Shown one piece after another: positions 1 to 6,922 of a DNA stretch of 64,000 nt. A model generated the notes under the pieces. The model was not told the DNA's origin. It ran no database searches and saw nothing but the letters and a program-made list of their open reading frames with translations. Made by a program: the position numbers and the translations under genes. Each line of letters opens with the position of its first letter. Position 1 is the stretch's first letter. Source of the DNA: Spirosoma fluviale (GTDB lineage: Bacteria; Bacteroidota; Bacteroidia; Cytophagales; Spirosomataceae); contig NZ_OCNH01000009.1 in the NCBI RefSeq assembly GCF_900230225.1, positions 1-64,000 on the forward strand. Direction: 5' to 3'.

Positions 1-369
1 CGGCAAGCGGGAAAGGTGTTTCTTTAGTTCGGCCATATCTAAGCCGGGGTTATCTTTCCGGTCAACGTCTCCCATCAATAGCGGCCATTGTTGCCTAATT
101 TTTTGGGTAAAGCTGGTATCTCGTCGGCGGTGGTAAAGCATTGAAACAGGCGTAATAGCGGGCAATTGTTTCTTCAGTTGATCTTGTACAGCCTTATCCG
201 TTTCGGCTCGTATTGCGTCAATTGTAGGCCGGTAATAGCTAGTGCTGATAATTCGTCGTAAGGTAGTTTGATGAGCCGGTACGGTTGCAAAGCAACTCCT
301 CTGATTGTCGTATGCAAAAAAGCTGATTGGTACGTCCAATAAGGTCGGTCGGTATTGTTGATTGTCCAT
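1..369 (-). CDS. BT4734/VirE-N-like primase-associated protein, N-terminal part (cut by window edge)
   Basis: The minus frame is open from an ATG at 369 to the left edge of the window (123 codons), so only the N-terminus is seen. The order of motifs matches the BT4734-like N-terminal domain found on Bacteroidota mobile elements: a start rich in Phe (ISFFAYDN), then a conserved block with RRIISTSYYRPTIDAIRAE, then DQLKKQLPAITPVSMLYHRR, and MGDVDRKDN, which resembles the usual D-x-D-x-KDN stretch. In such elements this domain precedes a DUF3987 or primase-helicase portion, which would lie outside the window. It is the last gene of a minus-strand series with the RepA-like ATPase. The family assignment rests on remembered motifs. 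Confidence 0.6.
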   Translation of the reverse strand, partial: MDNQQYRPTLLDVPISFFAYDNQRSCFATVPAHQTTLRRIISTSYYRPTIDAIRAETDKAVQDQLKKQLPAITPVSMLYHRRRDTSFTQKIRQQWPLLMGDVDRKDNPGLDMAELKKHLSRLP

Positions 370-419
370 ACTGCTAACTGCTAAAAAAGGTGCTATTCAG
401 ATTTTGGCACAGTGTTTTG

Positions 420-469
420 ATACTGCCAACTGCCAGACCCCCTATATGGCCTTTAGCAGTTGGCAGTAT
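420..469. terminator. Inverted repeat between ATPase and primase genes
   Basis: A perfect 14-bp inverted repeat (arms 420-433 and 456-469, loop 22 nt) lies directly after the ATPase stop codon at 474-476. On the plus strand the right arm is followed by a short T-rich run. On the minus strand, which carries the genes, there is no clear T-run, so it may act as an mRNA processing or attenuation hairpin rather than a true terminator. Confidence 0.4.
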
Positions 470-473
470 TGTT

Positions 474-1748
474 TTACTCAATCGGAGTAAGTTTGAAAAA
501 TTGGTTTCGACCTTCTTTGTAATCGGCCAAACGAACGGCGCGGCCCTCCTCATCGTACATTGGCGGCTCTTGCTCAACAATCGTTTTAAGCCGTTCGCGT
601 ATCGTTGCGTTTTTGGCTTTAAACTCGGTTTCTAAAGTTGTCCAGACTTCATTTTTGGGTAAAGGCCCTTCAGATAAAAGGCTTAGTAGCCGGTCGGCAA
701 TGTCTTCAGTATCCGCCTTGTGTTTGCGGTGGTTAATGTGAGCCGCTACCTGATCGGCTTCAGCCAATGCTAACCCGTTGACCTCCTCTTTGTATTGCAG
801 ATAAACGGGTTCGGGTCTTTTGCCGCGTCTTAGCTTCAGATAGCGCAACCGTATCAGGTCGGTATCGTTGCCGCTGGCATCTTTTTCAAAACCAATTTGC
901 AAGGCTGTACTGGCTTTATTTGCCGCTTCTGTTCCGGTATGCCCTCTGGCTTTTTCGGTTCCTGGGTTTTGGTGAATAACCAGTAAAAAGGTTGCATTAT
1001 GCTTATCGCACAGGTTGCCGATAAAGTCATACAATCGCATAGACTCTTTGGCGTCGTTAAAGTCTCCTACGGCATCTGTAACCACATCAATCAGGCAAAA
1101 TAGATGCAAGGCTGTCTGTTCTCTAACGTGGCTTAGAAAGGCTTCTATAGCGTCGAAGCGGTGGCCGCGTTCAATTGCTTTGATTGACGTAAACCGAAAG
1201 TCAATAGGTTGATCGGCTAATGTGTAACCGGCTTTTAACTTTATGCCTTGAATGGCAAAGGGCAATTCTTCGCTTTGGTTGCGTTCTGTGTCAATGTAGC
1301 ACACACAAAACCGCTCTAACTCTGCCCGGTCAAATCCCATAAATTTCGGGTCATTCGGGTCATTGGATAACATAAGAGCGGCCAATAATTCAGCAAGTCT
1401 TGATTTGTGGCTACCGTATGCCCCTTGAATAATATTGATAGTACCCCGCCCTATAATGCCTGTTTCTAATCGGCTTATAAGCGGAGGACTAAACACTACA
1501 CTACGGGTTGCGGCATCGCTTACTAGTCTTTCCCGTTCTAATAAATGGTTAAGGTGTTGCGCTTGCTGGCTGGCGCGTTTGTCTTCGTTTGGAGTAGGTT
1601 GCTTTACCTCATCGACGGAGAAATTAAGATTGGCAGTAGCGGCCAACTCTTCATCTGACATATCAAAAATAGGCGGACGGTATATATCTTTGTCCTGTTG
1701 AAATTCCATAAGAAATGAGTTTTTAGCTGGGTCAATGTCACCACACAT
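474..1748 (-). CDS. RepA-like AAA (AAA_25 type) ATPase of the integrated element
   Basis: This 424-residue protein has a RecA-fold ATPase core. A Walker A-like loop (GAYGSHKSRL, about residue 109) follows a beta strand and an IIQ motif. A Walker B-like segment (LFCLIDVVTDAVGDF, about residue 214) and a later LLVIHQNPGT segment match RepA/AAA_25 replicative ATPases of plasmids and integrative elements. The C-terminal third is charged and winged-helix-like (LLSLLSEGPLPKNEVWTTLE). It probably acts as helicase or initiator for the element, together with the primase-like protein downstream. Two starts are possible, at 1748 (Met-Cys-Gly-Asp) or at 1709 (Met-Glu-Phe-Gln), and no strong ribosome site decides between them. 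The fold is fairly sure, the exact role less so. Confidence 0.65.
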   Translation of the reverse strand: MCGDIDPAKNSFLMEFQQDKDIYRPPIFDMSDEELAATANLNFSVDEVKQPTPNEDKRASQQAQHLNHLLERERLVSDAATRSVVFSPPLISRLETGIIGRGTINIIQGAYGSHKSRLAELLAALMLSNDPNDPKFMGFDRAELERFCVCYIDTERNQSEELPFAIQGIKLKAGYTLADQPIDFRFTSIKAIERGHRFDAIEAFLSHVREQTALHLFCLIDVVTDAVGDFNDAKESMRLYDFIGNLCDKHNATFLLVIHQNPGTEKARGHTGTEAANKASTALQIGFEKDASGNDTDLIRLRYLKLRRGKRPEPVYLQYKEEVNGLALAEADQVAAHINHRKHKADTEDIADRLLSLLSEGPLPKNEVWTTLETEFKAKNATIRERLKTIVEQEPPMYDEEGRAVRLADYKEGRNQFFKLTPIE

Positions 1749-1772
1749 TGACCCGGCTTGTTTTACGTTGGG

Positions 1773-1934
1773 TTAGTCTTGATCGGAGGGAGTGGGGCCA
1801 AAAGGCAGGTCGTCAGCTTCTTCTTCGTTAGATTCGTCTAAATTGACGGGTGGCATATAAGAAGAAGCATAAAGGCTAAATGAAACGTCAAGCGTAAGTA
1901 AAGCCAGTGTTAATAAGGTTAGGCCCGTGTTCAT
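1773..1934 (-). CDS. Small 53-residue protein coupled to the excisionase-like gene
   Basis: Its ATG overlaps the stop of the upstream HTH gene as ATGA (1931-1934), a classic translational-coupling arrangement. The product starts with a hydrophobic stretch (LTLLTLALLTLDVSFSLYA), possibly a signal or membrane anchor. It ends in an acidic tail (NLDESNEEEADDLPFG) rich in Asp and Glu. I recognise no family. The coupling supports it being translated. Its place between the excisionase-like gene and the ATPase suggests a role in the element's replication or excision, but that is inference. Confidence 0.5.
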   Translation of the reverse strand: MNTGLTLLTLALLTLDVSFSLYASSYMPPVNLDESNEEEADDLPFGPTPSDQD

Positions 1935-2224
1935 AGCTCAAAACCTCCTTTTTGTTCGGCGCGGTTGCCCTCATCTAACCATGTCAATAATTCGCTACGG
2001 CGAAAAGTTAGCCGGTTTCCTCTCTTCTTATGGGGTAATTTTCGCTCTGATACGAGCGTGTAGATACGGGCGGCTGATAGTCGGGTGACTTGCCGGGCCA
2101 ATTCGATACCGCCTATTTCGTCGGTGTCTGTCTGGTTAGCACTACGTAAAAGTTGTAGTACTTCTAGTGTCAACGCTTCTAAATTATTTAGCCGGGCGTT
2201 GATCGGCTCAAAAGGATTACTCAT
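1931..2224 (-). CDS. Excisionase-like helix-turn-helix protein (HTH_17)
   Basis: The protein has 97 residues from the ATG at 2224. An upstream in-frame TTG at 2257 would add 11 residues but lies inside a palindrome. The C-terminal half carries the MerR-type/excisionase winged helix found in HTH_17 proteins: LSAARIYTLVSERKLPHKKRGNRLTFRRSELLTWLDEG reads as recognition helix, wing and final helix (given here as one domain at residues 51-88). The N-terminus is likely a coiled coil (NARLNNLEALTLEVLQLL). Such proteins on Bacteroidota elements control excision or replication of the element. A perfect inverted repeat overlaps its start region, consistent with self-regulation. Confidence 0.65.
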   Translation of the reverse strand: MSNPFEPINARLNNLEALTLEVLQLLRSANQTDTDEIGGIELARQVTRLSAARIYTLVSERKLPHKKRGNRLTFRRSELLTWLDEGNRAEQKGGFEL

Positions 2225-2259
2225 TTGACACATCTTTTTTGTGAATTGATGTGTCAAAT
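2223..2259. promoter_or_regulatory. Palindromic operator candidate at the excisionase-like gene
   Basis: Arms 2223-2234 and 2248-2259 are perfect 12-bp inverted repeats (ATTTGACACATC and its complement) separated by 13 nt. They sit across the start of the HTH gene. A site of this size and place suits binding by a dimeric HTH protein, possibly the product itself. Confidence 0.45.
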
Positions 2260-2302
2260 ATTATACGGGTAAGAAGTCCGCAACCGGGGTGCAACCGGGG
2301 TA

Positions 2303-3400
2303 CTACTTTTCAACAGTAAGGCGAAGCTTTAAGATTTTTAACTCATTTTCAGCACGTTGTTTAGCTTTTTCTGAAAGAAGTGGAATTACTTCTTCTATAT
2401 CTTCAATAAGATGTTTCAGTTTTGATAAAGACCCGTTAGAGTATGCTAGACGCTTATTTGAAGTAGAAAATGTTATATAATCGTTATAATCTTTATGCTT
2501 TCTTTCGACCATATTTTTGTCTTCGTAAAAATGTATCAAGATACTATGCCTTTTAGATAGCTTTTTATCGTCCTTTGCTGGTGGTTGTGATACAGAAACA
2601 TTAGATAGTTCACTTTGTATTTTGTTTAATGCCTTAATGCGTTCTTTATTCCATATATAAACTAGAGTACGGGCATTGCGAAACCTTGCATCATCTTTGT
2701 CCTGTTGAACAAAAAGACTTTGCTCCATCATTACTTTTTGAGCGTTCCTAATCTCTTCATTACAGTATTCGGAAAATTGGGATTCCGTTAAAATACTATG
2801 TTGCTGTAAAGCCTGAAAAACTATTTGTTCCTCTATTTTAGATAATATATGGTCGGTAAGAGGACAATCAATACACAATTCACCTATATCTGTCTTGAAA
2901 TGGTCGGCGGTACAAACGCTATGTAATCCATTAACTTTTCTTTCTTGTATATCCTTAATTACCGCATTTATGTAATCTTCATACTTTTTCAATTCAATTA
3001 TAATTTCTGGCCTGTGCTCTGGAACTTCCGATTTCCAACGAACAATATTACTCTTTTCTTTCTCTAGCCAAAGTTCACGAAATTCCCTTTTTTCCTCGTT
3101 ATCAGTTTCTAAATTAGAATTCCATTTTCTACGTTCAATAAATTCCTTAAGTTCTTTCAGATAAAGCTCCCATCTTACTACTTTCATTCGTTCAGCATCA
3201 TCAGTTGGAACATAAGGTAATCCTGTAACTTCTTCAAAAATCCTTATGACTTCGTTAAATACAGGCGATTCATTCCGAGCTATTCTATTACCTCCTTTTT
3301 CGGGGTCACCATCATAATAGGCAATACCTTTTTTTAGTAATTCATCTTTTATATGGCTATGTAAACCACTCGTGTCAGTAATATCAAACTTTTTTTTCAT
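2303..3400 (-). CDS. Hypothetical protein of the integrated element, AT-rich
   Basis: This is a 365-residue, highly charged, mostly helical protein (many KEL, EE, KK pairs) with no family I recognise. A small cluster GLHSVCTADHFKTD followed by ELCIDCPLTDH (residues about 159-185) holds three Cys and two His and could bind metal. The coding strand is clearly richer in A+T than its neighbours on either side, a sign of separate acquisition. It lies between the excisionase-like gene and the integrase and is probably cargo of the element. Confidence 0.6.
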   Translation of the reverse strand: MKKKFDITDTSGLHSHIKDELLKKGIAYYDGDPEKGGNRIARNESPVFNEVIRIFEEVTGLPYVPTDDAERMKVVRWELYLKELKEFIERRKWNSNLETDNEEKREFRELWLEKEKSNIVRWKSEVPEHRPEIIIELKKYEDYINAVIKDIQERKVNGLHSVCTADHFKTDIGELCIDCPLTDHILSKIEEQIVFQALQQHSILTESQFSEYCNEEIRNAQKVMMEQSLFVQQDKDDARFRNARTLVYIWNKERIKALNKIQSELSNVSVSQPPAKDDKKLSKRHSILIHFYEDKNMVERKHKDYNDYITFSTSNKRLAYSNGSLSKLKHLIEDIEEVIPLLSEKAKQRAENELKILKLRLTVEK

Positions 3401-3440
3401 CGCGTTAATTTAATTTAACCTTTAAAGTGATTTGTGTAAG

Positions 3441-4799
3441 TTATAGTAAAGCATCATAAGCCGAATCAACGGTTTCAGATGAAAAGCTACTTAAATAAGT
3501 TTGGGTAACAGATTCGGTAGTGTGTCCCATTGCTTCACTTATTACGGCGGTTGCTATCCCGCCCCGTTTCAACGCTGAAGCGAACGAATGACGGGCAACG
3601 TATGTAGTGAGCGGAATAGTTATACCTACCGCGCTGGCAATCGTTTTAAGATCGGTGTTAACCTCTCCAAGTACTTTATGGCATCGGTTCTTGATCTGGC
3701 TTGCTGTAATGTGTTGGCCTTTCTTTAGGATAGGAAAAACGTAACTATCAGGGCCGTTTTCCGTGAACGGTCGGTAATAGTTGATAATGGAAAGGGAAGG
3801 GGGGGCTAACCGGATGCTAAACCTACCGCCCGTTTTTTGACGGACATAGTTAACCCGGTACTTACCGTCAGCATCTTTGGCAATATCTCTCCATCTAAGG
3901 GCGGCAAGATCAATGAAGTTGATACCGCCAACGTAGAAGGAAAAAAGGAAAACGTCTTTGGCTAGTTGTAGATGTTCAGTTGATTTTCTCAAACTGGCAT
4001 ATAAACCCGGTTGTACCGTTGGCACTTGGTAGGCTTCAACCTTTCGAACGTCGTCCCGGCTTATTGCTCGCTTACTGGTTTTAGTAGAAAACTTGCCTAA
4101 CTGAAACTTATGTTTTTCGGCGGCATTACGGGCAAAGGGGTAGGTGTCTGGCTTAGTTACTTCTTCTGCAATTGCTTTGTTAAGTACGGCCCGTAATACG
4201 CGGAACCGTTGGTGCATGGTGTTATCAGCGTTGCCACGTTCCCGTAAATGAGTTTCCAGGGCGTTACAAAACTTTACGGTGACTTTATCGAACGATAAAT
4301 CTTTAACGCCGTATTCCTCATCTATGAAACGAGACAGTAGCCGTTGCAACTCTTTATAAATATCAGCGTTGCCGTTTTGCCCCGCCCGTTTCATGGCTGT
4401 ATGTTGTTCCTCTATATATTCCAGTAAAGGAACCCTGCGAACTTTGGCGCGTTGCTGGGCTACTTGTGCTGCCACGTCTTTTGAGGTATGGCCTACCTCA
4501 TCGGCTGCTACCAACTCTTCAGCCGACTTTTTAAACTTTTTTTCCCATTTGGCTAACTCAGTTATAAGTTCTTCGCGGAAAGGTTCAAGGTATGATCTAC
4601 GAATAGCGGTTTCATAACTATCATACTTATCATTCCAAAATTTAGGCTGTAAGCTTTTGCCAGTCGATACCCAACGGTTCTTTCGGTCTTTTGTAATGCG
4701 AACCACAAACGGGTGTGAGCCGTCGCTTAGGGTCTTGTGTTTATAGTAAACAATTTTGACAGTTGCCTTACCTTCTTTATGCTTTGTCGTCCTTTCCAT
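3441..4799 (-). CDS. Tyrosine recombinase / integrase
   Basis: This site-specific recombinase of 452 residues (ATG at 4799; an upstream TTG at 4811 is less likely) should integrate and excise the element. The N-terminal arm-type and SAM-like core-binding regions (about 15-240) precede the catalytic domain. Visible catalytic features are the beta-hairpin Lys region YVRQKTGGRFSIRL, box II YVARHSFASAL (Arg about 403), the GH of MGHTTESV, and the nucleophile Tyr in QTYLSSF (about 435). The box I Arg seems to be replaced by Asn in YVGGINFIDLAAL, similar to CTnDOT-type integrases that carry Ser there. The gene lies right beside a tRNA fragment that marks the element end. Confidence 0.88.
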   Translation of the reverse strand: MERTTKHKEGKATVKIVYYKHKTLSDGSHPFVVRITKDRKNRWVSTGKSLQPKFWNDKYDSYETAIRRSYLEPFREELITELAKWEKKFKKSAEELVAADEVGHTSKDVAAQVAQQRAKVRRVPLLEYIEEQHTAMKRAGQNGNADIYKELQRLLSRFIDEEYGVKDLSFDKVTVKFCNALETHLRERGNADNTMHQRFRVLRAVLNKAIAEEVTKPDTYPFARNAAEKHKFQLGKFSTKTSKRAISRDDVRKVEAYQVPTVQPGLYASLRKSTEHLQLAKDVFLFSFYVGGINFIDLAALRWRDIAKDADGKYRVNYVRQKTGGRFSIRLAPPSLSIINYYRPFTENGPDSYVFPILKKGQHITASQIKNRCHKVLGEVNTDLKTIASAVGITIPLTTYVARHSFASALKRGGIATAVISEAMGHTTESVTQTYLSSFSSETVDSAYDALL

Positions 4800-4803
4800 G
4801 AAT

Positions 4804-4842
4804 TGTTTCAACCAGCCTTTGGTTGAAACGCTGGTTGAAACA
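4804..4842. promoter_or_regulatory. Inverted/direct repeat cluster upstream of the integrase
   Basis: A perfect 12-bp inverted repeat (TGTTTCAACCAG at 4804-4815, complement at 4831-4842) has a third half-site GGTTGAAAC at 4821-4829 between its arms. The cluster touches the integrase start. It could be an operator for the integrase gene or an arm-type site for integrase or excisionase. Confidence 0.4.
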
Positions 4843-4958
4843 AATATAATAAATAACGCTATACATTAATATAGGACAATAAATTATATTATAGTAAGTA
4901 CCTGATTTATAGGAGTGTAACAAACTATAAAGACTGGTATGTAAACCTCAGTCAACTC

Positions 4959-5000
4959 CTTCTAAGAAGGCGGTCATTGGTTCGAATCCAATCGGGGTCA
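4959..5000 (+). other. tRNA-Arg(UCU) 3' fragment = element attachment site
   Basis: The sequence reads as the 3' half of a tRNA: anticodon loop CTTCTAA (4959-4965, anticodon TCT), 3' anticodon strand GAAGG, variable loop CGGTC, a perfect T-arm (ATTGG, TTCGAAT, CCAAT; 4976-4992), the 3' acceptor strand CGGGGTC and discriminator A. No matching 5' half lies upstream: there is no GACCCCG-type acceptor strand and no CCTTC to pair with GAAGG. This is what remains at one end of an element that integrated into the 3' part of the tRNA gene, and the integrase gene lies just to the left. Confidence 0.65.
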
Positions 5001-5007
5001 CGTTGAT

Positions 5008-5043
5008 AATCAGCTAGTTAGCTTCATTGCTGGCTAGCTGATT
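5008..5043 (+). terminator. Hairpin downstream of the tRNA fragment
   Basis: A 15-bp stem (arms 5008-5022 and 5029-5043, two G-T pairs, 6-nt loop) directly follows the tRNA fragment and is followed by TGCTTTT. It is probably the original terminator of the tRNA gene. Confidence 0.55.
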
Positions 5044-5155
5044 TGCTTTTAGGTACAACATTAGGTACAACAAATTCTAAGCTCCACAAATATCAACTAA
5101 TATTGCTAGTATAAATTGAAACACTAATTGTTCATCTAATTGATGCCTTTTGGTA

Positions 5156-5992
5156 CTAGGGCGCGTGGACAATTAAAGCATTAAAATCATAGCTGATGCC
5201 AAATAGACGAACCCAGCAAAGCTGGTAGCTGTCTTTTCATACCGGGTAGCCACTCGACGGTACTGTTTAAGTTTGTTAAAATAGCGCTCCACTTTGTTGC
5301 GGTCTTTGTATAAATTTTCGTCGATTGAACGAGGCTCAAGCCGGTTTTTCTTTGCTGGTATGACTACCTCTGTTCCAGATGCCTGTAAATAAGTAATCAA
5401 TGAATCAGCATCATAGCCTCGGTCTGCCAGCACAGCCTTTGTTTGATAATCAGCCAGTAAAGGCTCTGCCTGGGTAATATCGGCACGCTGACCTACACTC
5501 AGAATGAGCCGCAATGGATTCCCCAAAGTATCCACCAACGCGTGAATCTTTGTGCTCCAGCCGCCTACTGATTGGCCTAAACATTCGCTGGCAGGCTCGC
5601 TTTTTTTGGCCTGCTGCGTGTTGATGAGCACGGACTACCGTTGAGTCGATCATCAGCCAGTTTAAATCCGGCTCTTGCAAGGCTTCAAAAACGGTTTGCC
5701 AGACGCTGGCCTTTGCCCACCGCCGAAATCGGCGATAGACGGACCGGGACGCCGGAGCGTTTCCATGGCCCAAAGCGTTCGGGCAAGTCTCGCCAAGGTG
5801 CTCCACTGCGGGCTATCCAGACTACGGCATTGATAAAGAGTCGGTTATCAGTTGCACTTCGGCCTACGTCACCGACTTTGCCGGGCAAGAGTGAGGCTAT
5901 TTTTAACCATTGTTGATCGGAAATTTCGTAACGTCGCATTCAACAAAGTTGCAATCGAAGCCTGCCATTACCTAATTGTCAACACCCCCTAG
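5156..5992 (-). mobile_element. IS5-like insertion sequence (about 830 bp)
   Basis: Imperfect terminal inverted repeats flank the transposase: the left end reads GGGCGCGTGGACAATTA (5159-5175), and the right end, complemented, GGGGGTGTTGACAATTA (5973-5989). Both ends abut CTAG (5156-5159 and 5989-5992), consistent with the short TA/CTAG target use of the IS427 group of IS5. It inserted just downstream of the tRNA fragment. Confidence 0.8.
5173..5939 (-). pseudogene. IS5-family (IS427-like) transposase, split over three frames
   Basis: Three overlapping minus-strand frames together give one DDE transposase. 5685-5939 carries the N-terminal part (RRYEISDQQWLKIASLLPG, then GAPWRDLPERFGPWK). 5450-5806 carries YRRFRRWAKASVWQ and the first catalytic Asp in LMIDSTVVRAH. 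5173-5631 carries the second Asp in VLADRGYDADSL and the Glu region NKVERYFNKLKQYRRVATRYEK. The first change of frame is near the GPWK codons, the second at a run of seven A (complement of 5601-5607). Each moves the reading frame by +1 (or -2). One may be programmed, but two shifts suggest an inactive copy unless the product is made in trans. Confidence 0.8.
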
Positions 5993-6922
5993 TATTAAAA
6001 GAGGTCGTCCAATTAAACGCCCATTATAGGACGCAGCTTCATACATGCTTAATCGTCTCATGCGGGAGCCTATTATGAGACGCTGATTTTTACTATCTGT
6101 CAAGTGGCCCGCAGTCGGTGCGCCGACCCGGGTCTGCCCCTCGCCACCCCGGTCCAGTTCGTCGCCTGCAGAGTGGCCTGATTGGGCAACTCCGTTACGA
6201 AGACCGTCAGTGGTGTAATTTAAAGAAAATACAGGACCTACTCAAACTAAACGGCCCCCAGTTAATTAGTTGGGAATGATCATGAAGACGTCCGTCCCCT
6301 CCTGATCATCCTGCACCTGATCATGGACATCCGATCATTAGTCATCCTTAAATGAGTACCTGTTGTGTCTGGGTACGGATGGGATACATACTACGTTGCC
6401 AGATTGAGCTCATCCGTATTCATCCTAAGAAACACACAGTTTGACTGGATTTACTTATTCCGACCCGGATCAGCTATCACCTTACGATCGGTATCGTATG
6501 CCTTTAGGTTTGTGCCATGATATTATTCCAAGGGTGAGCTTTCGTGATCCAGCTACCTTCGATGACTCACAAAAGTGAGTAGCCCTACTGCTTCGACGGT
6601 CCGCCGTGGCGGCAGGCCCCACAGAGTTGCCTTAAAGCGTATGCCAGGTAAGATCGCCCCGGCGGCCCGGCTATCCGTAGATCTAAGCCTCTGTGGGGTT
6701 CCGTGCCGTTTCCTTTCAGGATGTATGCCTCCGGCTTTGTCGTATCTGATATTGTTTGCCCTGCCCGGTCAGTTCCCTTTTGTTGGCTGGGGCATGTTGC
6801 TGACACGTTAGTGGGAATAGGTAAGGCTGGCCCTGTTAAATAATCGTTATGCTTCTGAAATGAGTTCTCCCGTTTGCTGATACGAAACTACTTTAGCTGA
6901 TCTTTAATCTGATTTTAATGGT
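5993..6922. other. Gene-free spacer with one repeat copy
   Basis: Apart from the dispersed repeat at its left side I see no gene. Short open frames near 6575-6811 on both strands have no recognisable motif, no good start context and unusual composition, and I treat them as chance. The spacer ends at the start of the secreted-protein gene at 6923. Confidence 0.5.
6004..6124 (+). repeat. Dispersed pseudoknot repeat, copy 1
   Basis: The copy begins with the shared leader AATTAAACGCCCA (6011-6023) and contains an 8-bp pair CGTCTCAT (6054-6061) with ATGAGACG (6075-6082), a weaker GCTT/GAGC pair, a T-run and the tail CTATCTGTCAAG. It matches the copy at 46570 over the whole length. Confidence 0.65.

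Noticed and set aside
4921..5000. Complete tRNA gene
   Set aside because: Only the part from the anticodon loop to the discriminator base is present. No 5' acceptor strand, D-arm or 5' anticodon strand can be found.
5595..5615. Standard -1 programmed frameshift at seven A in the IS5-like element
   Set aside because: The downstream frame is reached by +1 or -2, not -1, so the A-run does not act as a normal -1 slippery site.
6575..6811. Open frames on both strands (78 and 73 codons)
   Set aside because: No recognisable motif, both strands open because of base composition, and no start context. Treated as chance.
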